Of a DNA stretch of 64,000 nucleotides, positions 24,401 through 36,400 are shown in pieces (position 1 is the first letter of the stretch; each line of letters opens with the position of its first letter). The notes beneath the pieces were generated by a model. The model did no database searches. It was not told the origin of the DNA and saw only the letters and a list, made by a program, of their open reading frames with translations. A program made the position numbers and the translations under genes. Origin of the DNA: Acanthornis magna (taxonomy: Eukaryota > Chordata > Aves > Passeriformes > Acanthizidae); assembly GCA_036785705.1 (NCBI GenBank), contig JAWUZG010000071.1, positions 682,001 through 746,000 on the forward strand, given 5' to 3'.

Positions 24401-27400
24401 TGAACTCCATGTTTTGACTGGGCAACCATGACACATTTTGAACATTCAAGCCAAGATGCTCATACACAGAAGGTAATACTAATGCTTTCAGCAACAGATA
24501 ATACTGCATAGTGGTGGCAAGACAGCCCCATCAGAAAAAATTACTTTTGTTTTTCTAGGAAAGATAATCAGGTACTAGGAAGCAGGTATATCTTACTGAT
24601 TTATCTTGAGAACCTAATAAGGGAATTGGAGAAGTCAAGTCACCAAAGTACATTTAAGAGACTGATGAATCTGTTAAGACATCTCAATTCTATTCAATAG
24701 TTTTTGTTTTCAAGATTAAAAGGCAAATGAAGAAAAGCCTTTCCAAAGAACTTCAGGGAAAGAGTGCTCTACTAGCAGAGAGTTAGAAGGGATTTTTCTT
24801 TTTAAGGGATCCCTGGGGCAGGAAACAATGAAAAAATGAAGTTGTGACTTGAATAAGAAAACATACCCTTTATTTACTGTTTTCAGACCACCTAAATGAT
24901 ATGGCACTATGCTTCCTGAAAATAAAAACCATGGTTACCAAACTGGGAGAGGTAAGTGAAGTGAATACCACAGATTTTGCAGTGGTTCTGTCAATTCTTC
25001 ATGACAGCAGTAACATGCTTCCACAAGCAAATGCAGAAGTTTCAGAAAGAGAATGAAGAAGTCTCATACTGCCTGCAGTGTTCACCTGTTATCAGAATAC
25101 TCAGGAGAGGATGTTTGCTATTCAAATGGTGAGATGTGAGCCATTTCCTGAAATTCATAACCCAGTCAAAGGAAAACAGAGAACAACTACAGAAAGTCAA
25201 ACAACAAAAGTTAACAATGCAATAAAGATACTACAGCTCTTGAAAGACATTGGCTGTAGCCACGGAATATACCAAAAAGCACTAGCCATGGCTGGCAATG
25301 ACACGCCAACTCAACAAGATCTTCCAGTATCAGAAAGCTTTAGAGACTGTATTTCTTGTGCCCTAAGTGCATTAAAAAATATTAAAATTAAATTAATTGG
25401 ATATTATAAGACTCTTGCATTACAACACCCAACTTATATCGTTAAGGTATTTCCTGGACGTGTAGTATGTTGGAGGATTGCTCAACAATGAAACACATTT
25501 CTAAGGAGAAAACTTGCTTGATACACACAATTTTAACTTGCATGATACACACAATTTTATCTCCCATGATGGATTGAATCATCAGCTATTCCTTTCTACT
25601 CCTCAAACATTTTTCTTGATGGGTCCCCTACTTTCACACACACATTTTCCTACCTGTCCATCACTGTCTTTGATAACCAACAGCACAGGTGTGTCTAACC
25701 CCATCATGGTCCGATACAAGGTCTTCAAGCTCATGCCATGCTTTGCAGTACTGTAGACAAGAGTCCATGGATAGCCAATAGTCCGTGGTGGAAGAGACTT
25801 TGTGAGCTATTAACAAGAAAATTACAACCCTTTATTTAATATATGCTTTATATTTAAGAATGTATTACACATAAATGAAAGCAGAATGTGTTCTGCTCAA
25901 CCACATTTAAGTATCCTTAAAACCTAAGAACTAAGCCTGAAGTTTCACTTATATATTTTCTACTTTTGGACACTCAAGCAGGCTTCTTTTCCTACCTCTA
26001 CAGGTCACTGACCTGCAGAAGAATGATTTATCAACTAAAGAACATGTGTTTGTTAAGGTCTCTAAAACGTTTATCCATAAAATTACTCTTGTATAACAAT
26101 ATTGCATGCCCCACCAATGTTTCAGTATTCAGTAAGTAGATCACTCAAGTCAGCAGGTAACAAGCTGAAGGGTAAATGCTGCTTGCTGCCCTGTTCCTGT
26201 GCTTTTTAATCCAAAACTTCAATCAACACATTTATAATGAAATCACTTTGGACTGAACAGCAAGAACTGCAGTGTTTTCACTGATGTTTCAAGAAAGAAT
26301 GGAAGTAGGGCAAAGACAGACAAGAACTGTCATGGTGCATTGAAAGTTAGGATTTTTTTTTTTTAAAAGCAACCTTTTAGCTATGAATCGTGCTCTGCTT
26401 AGGCACTTAGACACACACAGGTCTATGGTGACATATGGGATCCACCCAAGGAAACAGAGTGGGCAGATATACTTACTGAGCCACTTCCCACCATTTACCA
26501 GTAGTTCAGGATAACTGGTGAGGTCCTGGTTAGCAAATGTAGTGTCCATTTACAAGATGGGCTGTAGGGAGGATCCCAGGAACTACACACCTGTCAGTCT
26601 GACCTCAGTGCCTGGGAAGGTCGTGAAGCAGGTCACCTTGAGTGCCATCACACAACATGTGTGGGACAACCATGGGGATCAGGCCCAGCCAGGGTGGGTT
26701 CATGAGAGGCAGGTCCTGCTTGGCAAACCTGATTTTCCGCTATGACAGAGTCACCTGCTTGGTGGATGAGGGAAAGGCTGTGAATGTTGTCCACCTGGAC
26801 TTCAGTAAAGCCTTTGACACCACTTCCTACAGAACTCTCCGGGAGAAACTGGCTGCTTATGGCTTGGACAAGTGCACTGTTTGCTGGGTAAAAAACTGGC
26901 TGCATGACCAGGCCCAGAGAGTGGTGGTGAATGGAGTTAAATCCACTTGGTGGCCAGTCACTTGTGGCATTCCCCAGGGCTCAGTACTGGGGCCAGTCCT
27001 GTTTAATGCCTGTATCAATGATCTGGATGAGGGGATTGAGTGCATCCTCAGTCCATTTGCAGATTACAACAAGCTGGGTAGAAGTGCAGATCTACTGGAG
27101 TGTAGAAAAGCTCTGCAGAGGGATACGGACAGGCTGGATTGATGGGCCAAGGCCAACAGTATGAGGTTCAATAAGGCAAAGTGCCAGGTCCTGTGCCTGT
27201 GTCACAAAACCCTGCAGCACTACTGGCTGGGAGAGGAGTGGCTAGAAAGCAACCCAGAGGAAAAGGACCTGAGGATGCTGCTTGACAGAATGCTGTGCAT
27301 GAGACAGTGTGTGCCCCGGTGGCCAACAATGGCATCCTGACTTGTTCCCCTGTACTGAGCACTGGTGAGGCCACACCTTGAGCACTGCATGCTGTTCTGG

Positions 27401-30400
27401 GCCCCTCACTAAAAGAAAAACATTGAGATGCTGGGGCATGTCCAAAGCAGGTCAGTGAAGCTGGTGAAATGTCTAAAGAGAACTAAGGGAGCTGGGGTTG
27501 CTTAGCCTGGAGAAAAGGAGGCTCAGAGGGACTTCATCACTCTCTACAACTACTTGAAGTCTTCAGTATTTTCACTCAAGTAACAGGACAAGAGAAAATG
27601 TCCTCAAGCTGAGCCAGCGGAGGTCTGGATTGGATCTTAGGAAAAATTTCTGCAGTGAAAGGGTTGTCAACTATTGGAACAGGCTGCTCAGGGAAGTGGC
27701 TGAGTCACCATCCATGTTGAAGTATTTAAAGGATGCATAAAGATGTGGCATTTAGGGAAAGGGTTTACTGATGGACTTTGGCAGTGGCACTTTTCTAATA
27801 TACAGAATTTATTTTCTTCTGTTTAATATCACATAAGGTCTTCTTACTGGTATGTTTTACACTACAGTCATACCATTTGTGATATATTAATATCCAACAA
27901 TAAAAAATGGCATATCTAAGTTCATACCTTTTCAATTTGTTCTGGTTGTAGTAATTCACTTGGATCGCTAAGATTTGGCCGGAATGCTTCAGGCTCCAGG
28001 TCTGTTTTGATATTTGTTGCCTGTTTTGAATTGATATCTTCCCTTGTTGTTATCTACAAAAAGAACAGCAAGAAAGTAAGTATCTGCCATCCTATTAGCA
28101 CACAAGGTAAACTTCACAGGTTTTAAATCATGCAGTTATTGATTATGCAAGTCCTTCGCAAGTTTAGAAATCCAATAGATTTGATCTGACCAAGATTTCC
28201 ACTGCTTCCGATGGCAAGCTGGTACACAACTATGTAACAACTTCCACAGACACCTACTCAGAAGAAAGCTATGGTTTTATACTAAAACAACAAACAGTTC
28301 TCATACACAGCTGAAGGGCTTCAAACGCTTTTCAGAAGACACTTTGAAAAGTTCTTACATTTTAATATTGACATAGCATTCTAAGTGTAATTTTAAAAAA
28401 TCCAAAGAAAAGGAATTAAAATTAACACTGACATTTCTCGGTAGCCTCTGAATCAATGCACTTTTAGAGTACAAAGGAAATTTTTCAGATATGCAGGAGA
28501 CATCTGGGAAGACTGCTGTCCTACATTTTGAGCAAGCCGTTTGAATGGAGCCTTAGGAGTAGCGCTGCTCCATAAGCTGATCTGCTGGAGTACTTATGGG
28601 AATCAAAGACTGAATTGAGAGGGTGGGGAGGGGAAAGCAGCAATAATACTTAAGCTGCATAGTGAGCACTGAGGTCTGGCAAAGATGCACTATGCAGAAG
28701 GGCCCTGCAGCAGTTTCAAATACCCAACCAATATATCTACCCGATTAGGTGGAGATGGCAGAGGCCACAAAATTCCTCATCAGATATAGCTCCCAACAGC
28801 TTCTTACCCCAGTCAACATTCACTGGCACTTCCAAGTTAAAGTGCCATGTCTTGATAACTAGAATAGCTGAGATCCAAACAGATTTCCATCTATAAATCC
28901 AGCTGCAGGGACATTTAAAACTTGCTAGGGATAGTGAAATCCGACAGAGGAATAGGACAAAGTGAGGAAGTTAGTAAGATAAGCCACTGCAGCAAGACTT
29001 ATTAAAATGTTGAGAGATTTGCTAAAGAAAAAAGAAATCTTAACAAGATTAAGTGAATCTGAATAATTTATCAGCCTGAATCAAGTTTCACTGAAAGCCA
29101 GCCTGTCCGAATTAAAACCTGAATCCTGAAAATTTCAAGAAAATACCTGCCAAATCCAGTTTGCCACATCCCTCATACTCTAAACATACAGGATACAACT
29201 GCAATATTTCACAATATCACCATGGTAAACTTTGCCAAGATTTTGTAAACTTCCTTAGTTAATTTAAAAAAAGCCAAATCAAAGAAAAATATGAAATGCC
29301 GATAGAAACATTTAAACAAATACAGCCACCTGAACAAAAAAAAACAACACCCTTTTCATCTCCCTCAAGAATTATGAAAAAAGTTCCTACCACAAACTCT
29401 TGTTATTTAAAAATATGCTTATAAAGTCAACACATCCAAGTATATTCATAGGGTAACTCAATTACAGTATTAAGTTGTAACTCAAGAAATATGCTTAAAC
29501 TGAGTATCAAGCAAGAAAAAAGCCCAAGCCTTCCTTTTTTCAATGGAAGGTAACAAAAACTTCCAATGTAGACTATACACTGATTTCCATATCACAGCAA
29601 AAAAGTATATGCAATTATCCATATGGCTTCATGTACAAAAAGATGACCTGCATGCTGCTTTACAGAGTGTCATCACTAAAATGTTATTTCATAGTCCAAG
29701 TATTTTCCACCTTAAATGCCTTTCATCCATCATATTTCTGCTTCAGCTCCAGAGAAGTTCAGCACTGTTTAACTGTAGAGCAGAAAGCTTCTTCCCTTTG
29801 TTATTCTTTAATTCTGATTAAAGACCATGCAAAACATGAATAATTTGGATTCAAGCGGTGTAGGGAACTCTGGTTTTTGGTTTAGAATTTTTGCGGATTT
29901 GGGTATTTTTTAGTTGGATTTTTTGCCTTTTTTATTATTATTATTACTGTAAAGCAGCTTTCTTCTAGGAAGAACACTGCTTTGTAGAAGCAGTCAAAGA
30001 GTGTCTGTTCAAAAGAATCCATGAGAAAGCTTTCTAGCTTCAAAATTTGCAGATTTATTTCCCACCGAAGTTGAACAGAGCAGACTGACCTACACTCAGA
30101 TTCCAGGGGATTCCAAGATTGGTAACTGTCACACAGTCATTTGAGACCACAGCTCCCAAATGGCCTCAGAGCAGAGTATATAGGCTGTAGCCCATCACAT
30201 CAGATTTTTCTAGTCTGCCTAAACCTTGAGTTTAGGCATACGAGGTGAAAGGTATTTGGAAAGAGCTCCTACACTTCCAGAATATTATAACAGGGATTCT
30301 CCACCACCATTTACCAAAAACAGAATAGTTCGGTTTTCAAGCTGGAATAATTTTTTTTTTTGGGAAGGTTTCTGACTTTCCTACAGAAGTGCAGCTTTTG

Positions 30401-33400
30401 GGTTCAAGGTTCATGTTCATTATTGATCTATGTAACTGTACTGCTTACAAAACATTTTAAAGCAATAAATTACTGAATATGAAACAAACAGAAATAACAG
30501 AGCTAAGAAAATGTTTTCGTATGTAGGATTACCTAATAGATAAAAAAAGCCAAGATCAAAGAAAAAAAACCAGAACAAAACATTTTAAATTTTCAGCAGC
30601 CAAGTACTAGAGAAAAACAAAATACTCAATGCTTCTAAGGAAATCTAAGCTCTACTTTCCATCAGTAAGGCATGTGCACAGCAGCTAACAATTTTATCAC
30701 TCAAAAAACTACAAAACACCTAAAGAGAATGCAAATATCAGTTTCAATCCATATCCATAGACCTTCAAAACTCCAAACTGCTTTCAAAGTACTGTTTTGT
30801 GTGTATGTGTAAGACCTTTGCCATATTGAACTGCCTCAGTTACCTGCTTTTATAAGGGGAAAAATACTTACCTATTTCACAGAAGTTGTGAAGCTTCATA
30901 CTTGCCATGTACTGTGAGATTCTTGATGAAAGATTCCTATATAAAATTAAACACCCATGCAACAAGGTTTTGGATTCTTCACCTGTTTTGCATTCTTTTT
31001 AGGGAAGCTTCTAACACAACACACCAGTCTAAAGTAGAAGTTAAAACACAACACTGCAAGTCAAGCAGTACTGTGAACAAATTTTCAAACTCTAACAGAA
31101 AATTCCTGTGTGAAAAAGGTGGAAATAGTAATTCCATCATAAAATTACTGATTCCATCATAGAATTGCATAATTAAATACATCCAAAACAAAGGAATTTT
31201 CTGCTGGATCCTTGTAGTGCTGTAGACAAGACAAACCCACTGAGCGCAGGACTTGCCCTGATCCAAGACACTACAAAGAAAGATGTTTTAGTAACTGAAG
31301 ATGGGGTTTAAACTACTGAAGAGGGCACCTGGAGACGTCTGCAGAGGGTGCGCAGTTCTTCGCTATTTAGAGCATCGATCCTGCGGTGATACTCAGCCAC
31401 TGACACTACCTGAATATGGAGACAGGAAGACAATAATTCCACTGACAGTTGAAGAAAAGTAAAAAGGTACGAAAGAAAAAAAACTGGAGGAGTAATGAAG
31501 GGAAAATGCGCAATGACAACAAACAAACAAGAAGGGCCAAAAGATGTTTGTTTTATGTGAGGACAGTGCACATGTAGGTGATTTTAGACATATGAGTAAA
31601 CACAGCAAGATTACGAAATAAACACTGAGGGCACTAGCAGTCAGACAGCTCACTGATCTAGGATGAATATAGAACTGAGATAGGAGTGCATAAGGTTTCC
31701 AGTATCAGGATGCTAAATTAAAAGTCAATCTGAGTTGCATGCCTTAACCCAAACTCATCAACCCAAGGTCCTCTCAAACATTCTTTACATCAGATTAAAT
31801 AATCCTGTGAACCTGGTTTGCTTTCCTAGATGAAGACTAGAAGCAAATCTCAGGCTTCTCAGTAAACTCTAACTCTTGTGTCTGGCAGTGAAGATACAGT
31901 TAAAGACAATGTAGCAGCACTACAGTTTAACATCCCAATACCACCCAACAATATCTTTATCCTGGACTTTCTATTCCCCTCCAAAGCTTCAGGAGTTGCT
32001 CATCTGTCAACACATTCACTTCAAATGGCATCTCCACTTTGGCAGGAGGTGTATGGCCAGAAAGTCTTTAGTCAGAAAGCTCTAGAACATGCTGCTCTGG
32101 TGCAACAAGCTGGCTAAAGGACTATAACAGTCATTTTGATGTAACTAGAGCAAATAATGTGATTTTGAGAACAACTCAAAATCATCATTGGTATGAAAGC
32201 ATCTTAAAACAGCTGGTGGAGAGATTAAATGGATGTCCCATGTAGTAAGAGCATATTAAAAACTTCTAGAGCCTACCACAGTGCAAAGGAAGACAACCAC
32301 AAGTCCAGCAGCTCCCCATCTACCTGTCCCTACTACAAGGAGTTTGGCCAGATACTCGCCACTGTCCTGAGTACAGAGCCCACAGTCATGCATGACTGGC
32401 TCTTGAGCAGCGATGGTTCACTCTACCCCATGCAACTGCAAGGCAAGGAAAAAGGAATACTTGTGACATCCAGCTTTATTACTGAATAATCTGTAATCAC
32501 TAGCACTCAATTTACTTCCATTATTTTTCTACTGTTCTCTTAATATAGATCAAGAATATTGTTGTAAATTGTATTGGCTTGTGCATTCTCAGAGTCAAGC
32601 AGCTATATGTAAAACTTAAACAGTATTCCACTCAAATATATAAGTGATAGTGTAGTTTTATCTTTTTATTTGCTGTAACACTTAATTGAAAACTTACACT
32701 GTTCACACCAGCAATCTATGAACATAATCCTGAAAAGCAGTAATGTGAGGACCCTTTAGCCTTACTGCTTCTTTAAGCTACACCCTATCACATGTGAGGC
32801 AGTAGTTAACTTACAATAGGCCGTGTGGTTAGTTAAGGAGATTCTTGAGCACAAAAATCTCAAAATCCCTGACACCATTATATAGTTGTTTCACATAGCG
32901 AAATGTAGACAGTTTTATAGGCAATGCCATCTTGCCTTCAAGTTCTCAAATGCATATTGTCATCATCCTGCATCTGGGAATTGCTTATCAGCTTTTTAAC
33001 TCAGTGACAGACCTTTTCATATGCCATGGAGATGCCTCATTTTTCTTGCTTGAGATAAACATGAATACCTACCCAAGTGTGTACAATATAATAGCTGTTT
33101 GGCATGCTGAACCTGTTGCACACTGTCACATTCCATTTGTTTTGAGAACAAAAGCCTGAATAATGGCAGACCATTGGTATGCAATGACAAACATCATAAA
33201 TAGCCGGTCATAGAATGTCAAACTAGCCACAGGAAAATTAAACAAAAAGAACCCACCCTCTCAAACCCAGTGCTTATTTTATGTAAGCAGTCCATACTAA
33301 GTCCGCAAGTAAACCACGAGGCACTGTCTTCAAGGCTGTCCACTCATCACTGAACTAGGCTTCAGGTGAATATGTTAAGATACTTCAACCTTTCAGGTAC

Positions 33401-36400
33401 TGCACCTGGACTTCTACATAATGCCTATGGTTTAGGCCAACATGCTTTATTCTTGCTTTGCAGTGGACAAGACTATGTAATTCCTGATTAAGCTTAAAGC
33501 TACATATGTCTAAGCCTACTAGCAATGACCTTCTACAACTTCATTCAGGAATTGAGATATATCTTCCAAACAGACAGCATTTTGTCCCTGCCAGGCTCAA
33601 GAGCAGTTTTGAAATGTCACTAGCAACACTGGAAGTTTATGATCTTTTATAACTTGGTTTAATTTGTAGTCTGCTTACGCTGTTTCCTCTTCCCTCAAGA
33701 TTTCTTCATGCTCCTTCCTTGTAGTCCTATTAGTCTATTTCAGCAAGCTAAATAAACCAGTGTCTTCCCCCTCTCCTCCCCCACTCCCTGGCCCTCCTCA
33801 GATGTCCGCTTTCCTATCATTCCAGGAGCTACTTCTACCTCATTCTACTTTGCACTTTCATTCTCAGATACAGAACCTAATTTTTCATACCGTATGAGAA
33901 ATACCTGGAAAGCAATATTTCATTAATAAAAGGTAGATGCAGATTCATAGTCATCATACTGGACTGTAGAGTTTCCAGTACAAAATGCTTCTTGGTAATA
34001 AAATTCTTCCATTAATTAAGTGAAGGTCTACCTATATGATTTTGCTATGAGCTTTATTTACCATATTCTCTTTACTATGCCATATCAGCATCCAGTTTCC
34101 TTGATAACCAAAGCTAACTTTTAAGGATCTGGAAGTGTTCCTGAAGTAGACTCTGCTCTCTCTCTCTCTAGTTGTTTTCTGCTTTAAAAGAATGCAGGAG
34201 GAGAGAAAAACAGCTAAACCTCTTATAGTTAATCTGGGCACTGTTTGGAATAGAGTAAAACAAATAATGTGTATAGCCTGGATTACTGGTGTGCTTCAGG
34301 GCAAAAAGGGTTCTGCTTAGGGACTTGAAACTGTCTATTGCAGATGATACAAAACTGGGAGGAGCTGTTGACTCCCTTGAAGGCAGGGAGGCCCTGCAGA
34401 GAGACCTTGACAAATCAGAGGCCTGGGCAATCACCAACCACATGAGGTTCAACAAGGGAAAGTGCCGATTCCGCTTCTGGGATGGGGCAACTCTGGATGT
34501 ATGGACAGACTGGGGAATGAGAGGCTGGAGAGCAGTGCCACGGAAAGGGACCTGGGGGTCCTGGCTGATGGAAAGTATGGAAAGTTGGAGATGAGTCAGC
34601 AGTGCCCTGGCAGCCAGGAAGGCCAACCCTGTCCTGGAGAGCATCAGGCACAGCATCGCCAGCTGGGCAAGGCAAGGGATTGTTCTGCTCTGCTTTGCAC
34701 TGGGGTGGCCTCACCTCAAGTGCTGGGAGCAGCTTTGGACACCACAATGTAAGAAATATACTAAACTATTAGAGAGTACCAAGGAGGGCAACGAAGATGG
34801 TGAAGGGCCTTGAGGGGAAGCTGCATGAGGAGCAGCTGAGGTCACTCGGTCTGTTCAGCCTGGAGAAGAGGGGCCTGAGCAGAGACCTCATTGCAGCTAC
34901 AACTTCTCCATGAGGGGAAGGGAAAGGGCAGGCACTGACCTCCTCTCTGTGTTGACAGTGACAGGACCAGAGGGAATGGCCTGAAGCTGTGTCAGGGGAG
35001 GTTTAGATTGGATATCAGAAAAAGATTCTTCACCCAGGGGGTGGTTGGGCACTGGAACAGCTCCCCAGGGAAGTGGTCACAGCACCAGCCTGACAGAGTC
35101 CAAGCAGCACTTGGACAATGCTCTTGGGCACATGGTGTAACTCTTGGGGATGGTGCTATGCAGGGCCAGGAGCCAGACTTGATGATCCTTGTGGGTCCCT
35201 TCCAACTCAGCTTATTCTGGGATTCCAAGTTTGAAAAGACATGGAATATAACCTTAGAGATCTAACACTACCTGCTGTATTCATATAAGCAGCACTGATG
35301 AGAAAACATGGGATGAATTGTATGACTTGTGGAATGACTCTTTAAAGTTTGACCCTCCACATCCTGTATATGCGAGTTAACCACTTAGCAGAACACCCAA
35401 CAGTTTTAATATTTAATGCATTAAGTCGAGGGTTTGCATACTAATGAGTCAAACAATCAAGAAGCCAAGGATACTCCTTTTGGAGAAACTCATGTTTTTA
35501 AACTTTGTTTTTCAGAAAAACGACGTCAAAAGTACCAAACTTCTACAAGCTATGCTGGCCACATGCAGTGAATGAAACTGAAGCCAAAAATCTGAATATG
35601 GAATGTGTTTTGTCCTTCAACAATACACATGAAAATGCAGTTAAAATTGTTTAATATTTGATCAGTCCCTTCAGCCACTGATCACATCATCCTGCTATAG
35701 GCAGAGGTGAAAAAAGCTTTTTACACCAGTGAGGGATTCCGGAGTTTAACAAAGTCACAAGTGATGCACACCCTGCTAATGCCCATCTGCTAACAGGGAG
35801 GAGCTTTAATTGCTGCCCTCAAAACAAACACAGCTGAACTTTCAGAGCTAACAAGTAGCTGAAACTGCCTCCACAGAGAAAGGGAGGGTCTTATCAGAGC
35901 TGAACAGTGCTTCTGAAAGATAAAAACAGATAAAGTTTAACGGTCTAAGTGGTTCTCTTAAGTTATCTATAACCTCCTTATCAACTGTGAATATGAAATA
36001 AAAACCAAGTATTAAGAAAGAACACAAGCTGAATAATTTTACTTTGAATCTTAACACATAAGTGTAAAATCAGGTGAACTGCAAACTTCATGTAGATTAA
36101 TTCTTCAGATTCAAAAATATTCCAGGATATTTAATTGAAAAAAAGAAGCCAATGTGATTTTATCAGGCCACTTATAAACTTACTTCAAAATATCAATTCA
36201 CTTCCAATTCACCAGTAAACAGGGAAAGTGAAGAAAGGATCAAGCCTTCTCTAAAGGCTGTTAATACCTTCCAATAAAAATAAAAGGTGCCTATGCAAAC
36301 TGAATGTTGCTACGAATATTTTAAGAGAAAACACTAATTTTGTTTTTCAGACAAATTTAGTTTTCTCCCAAAAACATAAGGCTGCATGAAAGAAGACAAT

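Larger units (their letters stand above)
19960..25653 (-). other. OXR1: OXR1 intron with CR1 scraps and a coding-like relic
   Basis: 5.7-kb intron. On the opposite strand it contains a CR1 fragment (20.4-20.66 kb) and an unidentified coding-like stretch (24.88-25.49 kb). It also has a weak CR1 remnant (22.56-22.65 kb), a 13-bp poly-C and a 24-bp tandem duplication. The rest is unremarkable AT-rich sequence. Confidence 0.85.
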
